Assembly: GCA_950295325.1 (NCBI GenBank)
Contig: OX485804.1
Span: 36,146,001 to 36,210,000, forward strand
Length of the DNA stretch: 64,000 nt
Direction: 5' to 3'
From: Polytrichum commune
Lineage: Eukaryota > Streptophyta > Polytrichopsida > Polytrichales > Polytrichaceae
This document shows positions 1 to 11,262 of the stretch, piece after piece. The notes under the pieces were generated by a model. The model searched no databases. It saw only the letters and a list, made by a program, of their open reading frames with translations, and was not told the DNA's origin. The position numbers and the translations under genes were made by a program. Positions within the stretch are counted from its first letter, which is position 1, and the number at the start of each line of letters is the position of its first letter.

Positions 1-908
1 ACCATATCTCATCATCCACTATGCACTTGCTTTTCTTACAACATCTTACCTCCTTGGATATAGCTTGTTTCCACATGCTTGGGGTTCGTGTCGTCTATGT
101 AAACTCATCCATCGTGTATGAAGGGGCTCTAGTAAAAACAAGTCCCCTACAAGGTTGAGGGCCGATTCATCCTCTTTAGAATCCACTAGATGAATTTGGA
201 GTCTTTGATGTTGTTTATGAGTCAAATGATCTAAAAATAATTGTTTTTGGACTAATAGTGAGCGTAGAAATTTAGTGAAGGTGAAACTAAATTTCTTTAC
301 ACTATAAATTAGTGCCACCAAAAAATCTAGGAAGCATTGTTCATTCCAACATTATTCACTACAAATACTGTTCATAACACTATGCACTTAAAGTATCCCA
401 CTTGGCACTAGTCGTTGAAAGTATTGACACTTGACACTATTCACTTACAAACATGTGTTTGCAAGCAAATAAATAAATAAGCAAATAAAAAGAAAAAGAA
501 AAAAGAAAAAAGAAAAAAGAAATGAACAAATAAACATTTTAATCCCTCTACAAGCACCTTGGAGCAAAAGATAATCTTCTTGAAATCCGTTGTAAATGAA
601 CATGTATTCCTGAATAAGCGTCACTCAGTAAAAAGTTCTTCCCTCGTTGAGATTTGGCTAAATAGTGCATACTAATTGGGATCATCAGTGTCGCATGAAG
701 CTGGTGCAAATGATGTTCCCTCTCCAAAATCTTGGTAGATTTGGTGACATGATTAGTCTTAGTCAACAAAATTAATATGTAAATTTCAATCTGAAAATTT
801 GCAAGATTTAAATGAACAAAGTGACTAATTCCAAGAGCTGGAGATAAGGTGTATGCAATTTGTGTCAACAACATCTTCATGCATGGCAGCAGGTCAATTC
901 TAGGTCAG
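1..908. other. no gene recognised
   Basis: No reading frame here resembles a known family and none has convincing splice structure. An A-rich simple tract lies at about 470-525. The rest is AT-rich unique-looking sequence. Confidence 0.5.
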
Positions 909-1281
909 TACCAATGTTGGACCGATGTATAGGTGAATGGATGGATCAATAATCAACATCCATAAATAATGGTTTCCAAAAACCTACTCATGGGAATCAA
1001 AGTTGTAATACAAGTCAAATATTGATATTTGGTGGGTACGTCAAGGTGAGAGAATCTTTGGATACCCGAGTTAATATTTGGGTCTATACGATTCTAGATC
1101 AGATTGATACTAGGATGCTCTTGTATAGATAAGAAGATTCTCCCATGATACATAGACCCAATGATATCGAAAACAAAAATACCGTCAAATATCCATACCC
1201 TATTGATTTCAAAAAAATGTGAAATCCTCATTATAGATACCAGAACGGTATAAAGAACATGGTACAAGAGCAACACTGGTC
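909..1281 (-). mobile_element. MITE family C, copy 1
   Basis: An inverted-repeat element of about 373 bp. The left end reads TACCAATGTTGGACC and the right end, reverse-complemented, begins TGACCAGTGTTGC. The body is the reverse complement of the copy at 24918-25292 (shared blocks around 'aggtgaatg', 'aatcaacatc' and 'gaaatcctcattatagatacc'), so the family is dispersed and orientation-independent. It has no coding capacity. The superfamily is not certain; a TA target duplication is possible. Confidence 0.65.
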
Positions 1282-2462
1282 AGTAGCCTGACAGCAACAA
1301 AAGTAGAAAGCCCTGCAGAGGATGATCTAAGTATTGCATTCTGAATGCTGTGTTAGAGTAAGTATGCACTACGCATGACTCGAAGACAAAGGCCTACCTG
1401 CAAGCAGAAATTTCAAAGTAGCAGCTCTTCCTAACCTATCTGTGTCAAATGGCCAACTGGACATCTTTGGGAGTTGTGCATTATAAGTACCTAGCATCTG
1501 CAAGCAGTGGTTAGTACTTATGCCCGAAGGGCGACAGATTGTCACTGCACTGATTGTTGGTTGTCTCATTACTCAACTTGATCTTCCCTGTTGGTCGTGT
1601 TTGCATTCCAGCATAACCATGAAGGGGCCTCAGTACTGCACGGGGGTCCCAACATTGTCACAAAGAGTGGGGTCTTTGGAAAATGCAAAATGGGAGCAGA
1701 AGAAGTGGAGAAAAAACAATTTCATATTGGTCGTCCGTTCATTTAACCATGTGCACCACTGAGAGGAAGTGCCATTTGTAGGTACATTGGAATCGACATG
1801 TGAATAGATGTCTGTAGCGATTAGAAAACATGACTCCCAAGTAGGTTAGTCACTGCAACACTTAGACGCTTTAGAATGAAAGGCAACTACCAAGTAGGTT
1901 AGTCAACGCAACACTTATATGCTTAAGAGTAGGTTAGTCACTGCAACACTTAGATGCTTGAGGAGTGGAAAGAGAGCAAACTTTTTAAGGACTTCTCTGT
2001 TCCTTTGCACTACAATAGTGCAATCATCACAAGTTTGCACTTGAGCCACGGATTATGTCACTTTTGTCATGATCTGGATAGTTTTCTTTGTTCAACCCTT
2101 TTGCTAAATCTGTTTGGCATGGGAGAAGGATACTACCGGAGTGCTAATGTAATAGAGGACCCAACAAACAAGGACATGCAAGGAAATTACCTTGACCTAG
2201 GGAGCTCCTCTACTCACACTACAAAGCTGATATTTCCTGCCATCCTGCACATGCCAGTGAACCGGATCAGAAGCATCTTTGTTGGCTGACTCAGATGTAG
2301 GAGTAGGAATCTCTGACATGTCCTCTAAAGGCAGGCTGGTGAATCGGTGATGGCTGGAAGAGCACTGCGCCAACTGTCCGGACTCCAGAGACGTCCCACG
2401 GATATTTGGCTTTATACAGTGCATGGGTCCAGATATATATCCAAACTTACACAAGATCTTCA
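1282..2462. other. no gene recognised; short tandem repeat inside
   Basis: No supported gene. Three near-copies of a short unit containing GTAGGTTAGTCACTGCAACA begin at 1841, 1893 and 1929. Nothing else is recognised. Confidence 0.45.
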
Positions 2463-3120
2463 TTAACACTGCTTTGTAAATGGTCATGCAGAACATGCAC
2501 AAGAATACATATAAGATGAGCCAGATGAGACAGCCCGACATGCTCTACCTACTTGTGATCGGTCTTTAATACGCACGTTGTCACACTTCCCAGCCCTCTT
2601 GTTTGATGCACAAGCTGGGACTGGTGAAACAAGAATGCAAGAGTAAAGCATTCTTAACAAGGATAAGAAAGATAAAGATAGACAGGACCTTCAACACTGG
2701 TTTGTAATGCAGATTACATACAGGAAAACATGTAAGATGAGCCAGATAAGACAAGCCGACATGCTCTACCTACTTGTAATTGGTCTTTAGTACGCACGTT
2801 GTCATCTTTCCTTGCCCTCTTGTTTGATGCACAAGTTGGGACTGGTGAAACAAAAATGCAAGTGAAGTATTCTTAAGAAGGATAAGAAGGATATAAGGAT
2901 ACACAAGATCTTCAACTCTGGTTTGTAATGCAGAACATGCACGGGAAAACATGTAAGATGAGCCGGATGAGACAGGCCTAGATGCTCCACCTACATGTGA
3001 TTCGTCTTTAGTAGTCACTTTGTCATACTCCCCTGCTCTTTTGTTCAATGCACAAGCTGGGACTGGTGAAATAAGAATGCAAATGAAAACTTTCTTTAAA
3101 GGATAAGAAGAAGCTGATGA
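2463..3120. repeat. tandem repeat, about 220 bp unit, three copies
   Basis: Three head-to-tail units are about 220 bp apart; the block 'taagatgagcc' recurs at about 2512, 2732 and 2953. Each unit carries 'atgctctacctacttg', 'gtttgatgcacaag' and 'gggactggtgaaac'. The third copy is shorter and more diverged. No coding function is seen. Confidence 0.8.
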
Positions 3121-3239
3121 TGATGAAGAAAACGGCACCGGGATACCTACATACAGTAGCAAGCTTGCAAAGTGTCTTTTAACGCATACAAGAGAATTTG
3201 TTTTAAGGTATATGGCCCTCCTGTGGGTACTTCCAACTC

Positions 3240-3560
3240 CACAGACAATTTTGGCCATGAGATTGAACCAGAAATTGTCCCATCCGAGTACCAATTGCGC
3301 ATCTCGACGATTGTCATTTCGAGCTTCGGAATCGGTCCGAGTTGAGATGCAAAAGTTTAAGTGATTGCGTAGGCCTTCCCAATTGTGTAAATCAATTCAA
3401 CCTGGAATGGTGTCTATAGTTTAAGCACATAGTTGAATTCCGATCTTATAGTAGCACATGTCTTTTTGGTTTCTGTTCTTAACTAAAAGCCTTGCCATAA
3501 TACCACGCAATATAGATGTCCCATTAGAAGAGTGATCACATAAAGTCCACATACCTTAGA
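3240..3560 (+). repeat. dispersed repeat family R, diverged copy
   Basis: Shares an ordered set of blocks with other R copies: 'gacaattttggcc', 'tgagatgc', 'gtgtctata', 'gagcacatag'-like, 'acatgtctttttggt' and 'gagtgatcacataa'. The same order is seen at 8490-8870, 12960-13250, 21050-21930 and 50690-51010. Function and class are unknown. Confidence 0.6.
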
Positions 3561-3994
3561 TGCAGAGAGGGTTAGGGTTTAGGGTTTACGGCCAAGTGAC
3601 ACCTATGAAGTTTCACGTCACCTGCCTAACTTTTACCCTTCGCTTGGAGCATGAGAGAGAAAGAGGCAGAAGAATTGAGAAGTCCTTGATGAGATGGAGA
3701 GCTTCGTTGCTTTTCCACTTTCTTTCCTTCTCACCTTCTAAGTTGCCGTGCTATCCCTATCCTTCCGGTCCTCTTGGAGAAGTAATAAGCAATGACATCA
3801 TTCGATCCCACAATGCACCCTGGAATTTGCATGTCCGTAAATTGTCCGTCGTTACAACGAGATATGCCCCCCCGAGGAAATGAAACAGGGGCAGTGCGGC
3901 ACCTCATTCATCTGGAATCTGGTCGCCTGGACCAATGTTTTTGTCCATCATTCGGACGATCGACATGGCTGTCATCCTTGGAAGTTGGCACATT
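3561..3994. other. no gene; short telomere-like motif
   Basis: About two TTTAGGG units occur at 3568-3583. No supported gene follows, although the tract is open in one frame. It may be an upstream regulatory region or old repeat. Confidence 0.4.
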
Positions 3995-4563
3995 CAAGGT
4001 GCGTTTACACACACATTGAGTTGCGCGTCAGGCCCGCCTTCCACCACAACTATGATTTCTTTTCATTTATACACAACTGTAATTGAAGAGTGGATTTGAT
4101 CTCAACGATCGTCCCTCCTATTGGTGCAATCTGTGGAGTGGAGACCAGCAATTTATGAATTTTAGTAGAAAGTATGCCTAAGAGTAATTGCCTCCTATAA
4201 AACCTCTCCCATGCTCTGGCCTTGAAATTCTTTCCCCGTGCCACATAGTACATACAAACAAAGTAGAGCCAAAGAAAGTAAACTACAATCATTATCCCAT
4301 CTACTCCCATGTTCCAACTACACATTACATGTAGTTGGACAAGTAAGAGCACTTCGGGTTGTGATAGTTGTCATAATGTCGTTCTCCCTCCTCATCCCTC
4401 GAAAATAAAACCAAAGAAAGTAATCTACAACCATCACAACTGCTCCCATACACCTTGTATCCTAGTTGTGGTTGTGATGGTTGACATCAGTAATAGAACC
4501 GAGGATGGTGAACTGCAACCATGAAGCACCGAAATGGTGGTTGTGTGTATTAAACGCACCTTG
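3995..4563. mobile_element. MITE family H upstream of the PHIP1-like gene
   Basis: The ends are inverted repeats: CAAGGTGCGTTTACACACAC on the left, and CAAGGTGCGTTTAATACACA as the reverse complement of the right. The interior holds two direct copies of a block containing 'ccaaagaaagta' (about 4270 and 4412) and a short palindrome around 4314-4340. No transposase is encoded. It ends about 250 bp before the start codon of the RNA-binding protein gene. Confidence 0.75.
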
Positions 4564-4814
4564 AATCAGATCGCTGACTGTTGACACATCTGGTCCCGGG
4601 ATTGCGCTCCAATAAGGGCTCGGTTCTCGATTTAGGTCTGGGAGAGGTCCGGGATAGGTTCGGGAGAGGCTCGGCAGTCATCGTTGAGAGCAGTGAGGAC
4701 CTTGGCGCTCGCTGACTTCCAGTTCATTGTGTACGTCAGTGGTTTTTCCAAGGGTTGCGTCTACATGACAAGTCGCGAATTGGTCTTGTGTGCACCAGTT
4801 TAAGTGTCAGTGCA

Positions 4815-7543
4815 ATGTCGCCATCTGTCACGAAGATGAAGAAGAAAAAACAGCAGGAAGAAGCGAAAGATGTCGTGGCTCCACCCCCGCCTGATAGCAC
4901 GGCAGCCCTTGCTTTAGGATCGTCTCCTATGGGTGTCGTCCCGGCCGTTGAGCCCCCGAAGAAGAAGAAATCGAAAAAGAATCTTGCGTCCAGTAGCCAG
5001 GCTGAAGACCGGGCAGGAGGCGTCAGGGACACTGATGATGATGGGGACAAGAAGAGTATGGTAGACACATCTGCTGAAGAAGGTGGCGAAAAGGGGAAAA
5101 AGCAGAAGAAGAAACGCAAATGTAGTTCTGAAGGCGAGGAAAGTACAGGACTTTCAGCTGGTGCTGATGATGATGATGCTGGAGGCGAAACCCCTATCCA
5201 TCGTGATGAAGCAGCCATAGCTGAAGGGGCACTTGGTGCTAGTTCTCTCAAAGCAGATGAAGTTAATAGTACGAGGAACAAGAAGAAGAGTAAATTGACT
5301 GACAAGTGGGGAAAGAAACTTGAGAGTGAAGGTGCATTTGAGGACGACCAGGTTGAAGATCATGGTGAAGGTCAGAGTGCACCAAGGTACGTGTTCAGTC
5401 AGTTTCAATGGAGATGGCAATACAATGAAGGATGATGCTAGGGTTTAGGTCTAAGCATTGTTCTGAGAGTAAGCAGTGTATGAGGTGACGGTGCTGATTC
5501 AGTATCACAAATGAATTTCGAAAAAAGAAGGGTATTTTGTTTAGCTGGGTGCCTTTTGACCTTATTTGCTGTGCAAGATGAGTGCAAGGATGGAGGGATG
5601 ACAGTTCCAATCGATGTTATAGTTTCCATGTTGATGATGTGCAGTGGCCAGGAGGAGGTAGATCCCAAAAAGATAATGGTTGGAGGGATGCCCTATTTTA
5701 TTACCGAGGACGACATTCACGAGTTCTTTGAAGACTGTGGCATCATAGCTAAGCTGGACTGTATGACCTTTGCAGACACTGGAAAGTTCAAGGGCATAGC
5801 GTTCATCACGTTCAAGGTAATCTACTTTGGCTTTGAAAGTTTGTCTTGTTTTACTTCAGCAGATCTTTTGCCAATTTCGACTGTTTATACGTTTTGTACC
5901 ACATGTAAGGGATTCTTTCTTGCTTTTCTTTTGAAAGAAGTTCATTTTCTTTATTTGATTTGAAACTCTTCAATTTAGAAGCACTGTTCCTCCTCTATGT
6001 AAATTATCTAAGCAACCATGTCTCTAGTTCATGGGTGGTTTTGAAGTCTTGCTTCTGCGATTGATTGAAGAACTTGGTTTTCACTTGTTGTCAATGCATG
6101 CACGTGATGGTTTTCAAATAGGAAGAACAGATGCCTGCTACATGCATGTACATGCTGTTGAGGTGACGATGCTGATGCATGCATGCCATATTCAAGTGGT
6201 CTATTCTATGTTGTGAATGTTAGCAAAGATTGCCTTTTTTCACCTTCATGAACTTCTGGCATAGTCTATAATTTTGTGATCTTGGGACTAATATAGTCCA
6301 TCAATCTTGCAGTTTAGGTCTCTGTCCAGTCACAGGATAAAGCATAAGTGTCTTTCAATGGTCTGAATGGATACAATGAAACACAGATTTACTTTTTTGA
6401 CAGCTTGAAGCATGTCAATCTGTATTGTGAGAAAGAATGAATTTAAGGTAGACCTTGTGTGGTTCCCCTTCCTTGACTCTAAGACATAAGTATTTGATTG
6501 AGCAGAAGAATGAGGCTGATGTGGAATAGCTTGATAATCTGAAACAGTTGATTACGTTTCAGACCTCTTGTTATTGCGTTGCTTTGCCTTTGTTATTGAC
6601 TGGATAAATCTCTCAAATGTTATAGATGATGCTAAGGAGTTTCTTTTAATTTTATTCTTCCTTTGCAGACAAAGGAAGCTGCAGAGAAGGCATTAGCGTT
6701 GGATGGTGCTGACATGTACGTAACATTATCTTCACCTGATGTTTTTTGGTTCATAAAGGAAAAGGCTGGCGAGTGCTTGCTGACATCATTTAATTTGAGT
6801 CTTTTCAACCATTAGGCTACCGCCTCTCATCGAGAGGTGGACACTTTGTGAACGTCCACAATCGTGTTCAAGTTGTCTTCAATCTAATGAATCGGAAGCT
6901 TTTTTTCATCATCTCAATATCCTTACATGTAAAAAACCATACTACTCATTCCTTCCGGATATTTGATGAAGCCTGTAGTTGCATAGGTGGGTTTACTTTC
7001 CTTCCTTTTAACATGGAACAAATTGGATCTTCGAAATGAGGTCATTGGGTATCTGTTTCTGAATTCCTTTGCTTTCCTCAATGCAGGAGTGGTCGCTTTC
7101 TGAAAATTGAGATTTGTAAAATTAAACCTAAAGAACCTGCAAAGAAAGAGGCATACCGGGAGCCTCCCAAAAAGCATCAGGGTTGCTTGTCTGCCTATGT
7201 AGGGAACTTGGCATGGGACATATCAGAAAAAGAGCTACAAAAGTTTTTCAAAAATTGCAGAATAGATGAAATTAGATTGGCGGTTGATAAGGAAAGTGGT
7301 AGTTTTAGAGGGTTTGGGATTATAGATTTTTCTGATGATCAGTCTTTAGAAGCTGCAATCAAGCTTGATCAGAAGCTAGTTCTTGGAAGGCCTATTAAGG
7401 TAGCATATTCAGTTCCCAAGAGTACTCCAAATGGAGGTAGCAGGTGGCAAGGTCAAGCAGATAAGGGGAATAGTAAGAGCTGTTACACATGTGGTGATGG
7501 AGGTCACATGTCATACAGCTGTCCTCAGAAACCACGTTTTTGA
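4815..7543 (+). CDS. PHIP1: PHIP1-like RNA-binding protein: two RRMs and one CCHC zinc knuckle
   Basis: Four exons: 4815-5386, 5645-5816, 6669-6715 and 7087-7543. Borders are GT-AG and phases match, giving about 415 residues. Residues 1-190 are Lys/Glu/Ser-rich and low complexity with KKKK clusters, likely nuclear or nucleolar signals. RRM1 spans about 200-275 (RNP2-like IMVGGMPYFI, RNP1-like KFKGIAFITF, split over exons 2-4). RRM2 is about 300-372 (AYVGNLAWDI, SFRGFGIIDF). A CCHC knuckle (C-X2-C-X4-H-X4-C) lies at 396-409, six residues from the end. The order RRM-RRM-knuckle and motif details match plant PHIP1, which binds RNA and phragmoplastin/Rop at the cell plate. Arabidopsis PHIP1 has more knuckle sequence, so this form is shorter. 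The ATG at 4815 is the first in the open frame. The role is inferred from the family. Confidence 0.85.
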
Positions 7544-7982
7544 GATGTCTTTTTTTTGAGATGATTTAAGTTTATGAAAGGTGTAAGGTAAGTGGGCCTT
7601 GTAATTGGATATGGTCACTTTTTTTAATCAGACACCTATAAATGGGTCTTACGGGGGGCAGCTCCAACAGTTTAAGCGGACACCTACTAGATATGGTCAT
7701 TTAGAGGTGAGGATTAGCTAATATAACCACAATTCTCGGCAAACTTCATGCACTGGCAACAACCAACTATTATTTTATGCTTGTTTTATTAGGATTGTTA
7801 GTTATTTGAATGTTGGGTTGCTGAAACGAGTGATTTCATCAAGGCTCATTTGGGTTTACTTCATAGTCAGAACAACACAGGATGAGGTTTATAAGAACTC
7901 ACTTAGCAACCACTTGTAGAATCTTGTACATCATGATTTCAATTACAAGTCATAGAGATTTCATACTGTTAGAACAACTGTG
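7544..7982. other. no gene; family R edge
   Basis: Presumed 3' untranslated region of the PHIP1-like gene, then sequence similar to the left part of family R ('taagtgggcc', 'cagacacctataaatggg') at about 7590-7700. No open frame is supported. Confidence 0.4.
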
Positions 7983-8349
7983 ATGGGCTCCAATTATGAT
8001 CGCGATTACGCATTCAGATTGTTGCCCAAGTCGGAGCCCATTGTGGATATTAATTATATTCGTGATGAGCAAAACGCGATTGAGAATGAATTCGATTGTA
8101 GCAGTGATACAGGGAGTGACAACATCGATGATTAGCACAGTTGGGCACAACGAGAGGAAACACCCCCATCGGTGTCGCAGCTCCTAATTCGGTGCACACA
8201 ACTTGGCGTAAACAGGTCTACCATTCGAACCAATGTCTTGCGTAATGGAGTGGACGCGTCACCCACTTCTCCAGGTCGTGCACCTGTGATCACAAGCCAT
8301 CCCCGCATTAGAGTCCAGCGTGCAGGCAACTCATCATCCGATTCACTAG
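7983..8349 (+). pseudogene. upstream transposase exon with an in-frame TAG
   Basis: An ATG at 7983 opens an acidic reading frame that meets TAG at 8133-8135. The same frame then stays open for another 71 codons up to a good splice donor at 8350, and splices in phase into the transposase exon. The continuity on both sides of a single stop suggests a nonsense mutation in a formerly coding exon. Alternatively this is untranslated leader that is open by chance, with translation starting at 9259. Confidence 0.5.
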
Positions 8350-8489
8350 GTATGTTCCTCACACTCTGAACACATCTGTAAGCCTTTTGTGACATTAAAC
8401 TTGTCGAATTCTGATGTTAGGCTTGCACTGATAATGGTAATGGTTGAAATGTCCATTGAATTCTAAAGCATGTGGCCCTATTGTCGGCA

Positions 8490-8870
8490 CTTTAAATTTT
8501 GCAGACAATTTTGGCCAGTTGATCAAACCAGGAATTGTCTCATCCAGTTAGCAAACATAAATACTGAATATTGTAAATTCAAGATTTTGAAATAGGGGTT
8601 GAGATACGCTGAAGTCAGGAGAAGTCAAAGTAAAGATTCTTGTTCTCTTGAATTGATCACATAGGCCCTCCTAATTGTGTTGACAATTGAGCCTAGAACA
8701 GTGTCTATATTTTGAGCACATAGTGCAATCTCATTGTAATATTTGTCTTTTTAATGTCCTTCCTTATGCTACAAGCCTTGCTATATGCCACCCAAAGATA
8801 GGTGTCCGACTATAAGAGTGACTACATAAGGCACACATATCTTGTATACTCTCAGCCACAGCTATGGTAC
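8490..8870 (+). repeat. dispersed repeat family R inside the transposase intron
   Basis: Contains the R blocks 'gacaattttggcc', 'gatcacataggcc', 'gtgttgacaattgagcc', 'gagcacatagtgcaatctc' and 'gagtgactacataaggcac'. It lies wholly in the intron at 8350-9145. Confidence 0.65.
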
Positions 8871-9258
8871 TACTAATTACTTCCCATGTGTTCTATTAAG
8901 TCTTGGCATGCCCAGTCAGTTGCTTCTGACTTGCTATCATGCTGACATGGGAGGCTGAGCTTTGCTGTTGGTGACACCTCGAGGTGGTCAATTCTTGAAG
9001 AGACATTCTCCCTGGTTAAACTTAGATTCTGCTATGGGAGGCCTTTTCATTTGAGGCGCATATCAAATGTTTTTGCATCCTCCCTGGTTAGACTTAACTG
9101 TATTCTGAAATGCTCCCCACTGGTGCATGTTGGATGTTCTTGCAGGCTTTCACATAGGTGGGGATTCACAAGCTGCCTTTGTCCACCGGCCTATTCCAGG
9201 AAGGGGTGTCGTTCAGACTTCACCTTCTGTTACCACACCTGTTTTATCCCAACCAGAC

Positions 9259-11262
9259 ATGACCACACCAACTGGAGGAGAGAGCACTAGTAGGAGGAGG
9301 GCAGAAAAACTAAACAAGAATGGAAATTGGAGCACTGTTTCTCTGCAAGCAGCTTTGAGGGCGGTTGATAATGGATCACGAATATTGACTGCAAGTCAAA
9401 AGTATGGCATACCTGTGAGCACACTCCGCAATCATCTCTTTGGCTTGACAACATCCCGCAAGAGAGGGAAGCCGGGTGTTCTTACCCGAGAAGAAGAAGA
9501 GGAGGTTGTCTCATACATCAAGACTATGGCGAGCATTGGACACCCGCTGACATTGAGGCAACTCAGATTAAAAGTGGCAGAGATGACCCAAGTTCGTTTG
9601 ACACCATTTCCCAATGGCATACCTGGGTTGAGTTGGGTGAAATGGTTTCGGAGACGTCATCCGGATCTCTCCCTCCTTGTGGCACAAGGTGTGGAAACTG
9701 GCCGTGCACGTGGGCTATGCCCGGAGAATGTGTATAGTTTTTATGAGAACCTTGCTGAGGCGTATCAAGAGCAAAAGTACCCAGCTTCTCAAATTTGGAA
9801 TGCCGACGAGTCCGGAGCACAAGCGGGGAGGACCGGAGGCGCAATGGTGGTCGCATCAAAAGGAGCAAAGCAAGCTCATAGCGTCGAGTTAGATGAGAGA
9901 GAGCATGTCACGGTCTTGAGTTGCATCAATGCAGAGGGTCAAAGTATTCCAAACTTTTATATTTTCAAGGGTCAAAAGTTCAAAAGTAATTACATACGGG
10001 GATGCGAATCAGGGGCATGCATGGCTATGCAACCGAAAGGATGGATGACAAGCTTTTTGTTTGATAAATGGATGTCGCATTTTGTCACATGTGTGCAAGC
10101 GATGGGCGGCAACATGTCTCCAAACAACCGCCATGTCCTCATCATAGATGGTCAAAATAGCCATGTGACGGTGGACATTGTTCTACAAGCACGGGCAATA
10201 GGTTTGGACTTCATTACGATTCCTGCACATACCTCTCATGCATTGCAACCACTTGATGTGAGTTGCTTCAAGCCTTTCAAGACGGCTTTTAGAGCGTGTC
10301 GTGACATGTGGAGTATTGAGCACAAGGGTGTGAATGCAAGGAAGGAGGACTTGGCCAATTGGGTGTCTAGGGGTTTGAAGAAGGCATTGACTCCACACAA
10401 CATAAGAGCGGGATTTAGAGCTACGGGCATATGGCCATTGGATGCAACAAAAATGGACAAGAAGATGGCCCCAAGTGAGGAAGATGGGCCTGAGCAGGAG
10501 GGAGATGAAGAAGATGACATTGGGGAAGTGCCCATTGAAGAGATGATGCTTGACCTTGTGGAGGAGGTATCGGCTGTTGGAGGGTGCCACTATGTTGTGG
10601 ATGTTGATGAGGAGAGTAATAGCACAAGGGCTGACTTGCAAGATGCGGGCATCATTGGGAGCACTCAAAAATCACAAATGGAGGGGGGTAGTGCAGTCAC
10701 ACGGTTCTTGCCACTACCGATAGTGACTGAGCCTCCCAAAAGGAGGAAAAACACATCAGAGCCAATCATCGACTACTCCAAGTCCATATTCATGACAAGC
10801 GATGCCTACATTGCCCAATTGGAAGCAAAGTTAAAGGCAATTGAAGAAACTGAGAAGGAGAGAGCCCGGAGAATGGAAGAGATGGAGCGAAACGAAACAA
10901 AGAGGGCTGCTGAAAAGCTTGAGAAGGAAGCGGAGAAGCGGATGCGCACGGAAAGAAGAGAGGCTAAGAAACGGTTTGATGCTCAATGGACTGTTACTCG
11001 GATCTCCGAGATCGGAGATGCACTTCACAAGGCTATCCGGATGAGGTACCCAATTCCACAGGGAGCCTACAAGGGTAAATTTTGTGGGATGGCCCCTAAA
11101 ATTTGCCGCGACAATCAAAGGATTGTGATGGAGCGTAGGAAGTTGAAGAAACAAGGACTTGATACACGTGACTTGGCAACTGTTGAGCCGACATGGGTGT
11201 ACAAACCGAATCCCCTTACCACTCCTGAAAATTTCGTTCTTTGTTCCATTGTGCCAGCATAA
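9259..11262 (+). CDS. pogo/CENP-B-like DDE transposase
   Basis: About 667 residues from the ATG at 9259; the frame is open further upstream to the acceptor at 9146. Order of parts: a Psq-type helix-turn-helix (around SLQAALRAVDNG to STLRNHLFG, residues about 22-64), a CENP-B-like second DNA-binding region (about 70-141), then a DDE_1 catalytic domain. Catalytic candidates are the Asp codons at 9802 (QIWNADESG), 10144 (HVLIIDGQNSH) and 10252 (ALQPLDVSCF); the last two are 36 residues apart, a DDD arrangement as in pogo elements. A Lys/Glu/Arg-rich, probably coiled-coil segment follows near 10810-10980. The catalytic frame has no stops, so the protein may still be active or have been co-opted. 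It sits between the PHIP1-like and RCC1 genes with no functional link. Confidence 0.85.
   Translation: MTTPTGGESTSRRRAEKLNKNGNWSTVSLQAALRAVDNGSRILTASQKYGIPVSTLRNHLFGLTTSRKRGKPGVLTREEEEEVVSYIKTMASIGHPLTLRQLRLKVAEMTQVRLTPFPNGIPGLSWVKWFRRRHPDLSLLVAQGVETGRARGLCPENVYSFYENLAEAYQEQKYPASQIWNADESGAQAGRTGGAMVVASKGAKQAHSVELDEREHVTVLSCINAEGQSIPNFYIFKGQKFKSNYIRGCESGACMAMQPKGWMTSFLFDKWMSHFVTCVQAMGGNMSPNNRHVLIIDGQNSHVTVDIVLQARAIGLDFITIPAHTSHALQPLDVSCFKPFKTAFRACRDMWSIEHKGVNARKEDLANWVSRGLKKALTPHNIRAGFRATGIWPLDATKMDKKMAPSEEDGPEQEGDEEDDIGEVPIEEMMLDLVEEVSAVGGCHYVVDVDEESNSTRADLQDAGIIGSTQKSQMEGGSAVTRFLPLPIVTEPPKRRKNTSEPIIDYSKSIFMTSDAYIAQLEAKLKAIEETEKERARRMEEMERNETKRAAEKLEKEAEKRMRTERREAKKRFDAQWTVTRISEIGDALHKAIRMRYPIPQGAYKGKFCGMAPKICRDNQRIVMERRKLKKQGLDTRDLATVEPTWVYKPNPLTTPENFVLCSIVPA

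Larger units (their letters stand above)
7983..11262 (+). mobile_element. pogo-like (Tc1/mariner superfamily) DNA transposon, coding part
   Basis: The unit comprises an upstream exon (7983-8349), an intron (8350-9145) and the main transposase exon (9146-11262). Donor CTAG/GTATGT and acceptor TTGCAG join in frame (phase 1). I could not find convincing terminal inverted repeats or a TA target duplication, so element borders are unknown. The intron contains a copy of dispersed family R at about 8490-8870. A domesticated gene is possible but unproven. Confidence 0.65.

Noticed and set aside
46-880. Small open frames on the minus strand
   Set aside because: No domain, no splice context and low-complexity AT-rich translations.
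3560-3883. Open frame after a telomere-like motif
   Set aside because: Composition and sequence look non-coding, with no domain. Two TTTAGGG units are too few for an interstitial telomere.
10183-10668. Minus-strand open frames opposite the transposase
   Set aside because: They are antisense shadows of a clearly conserved catalytic domain.
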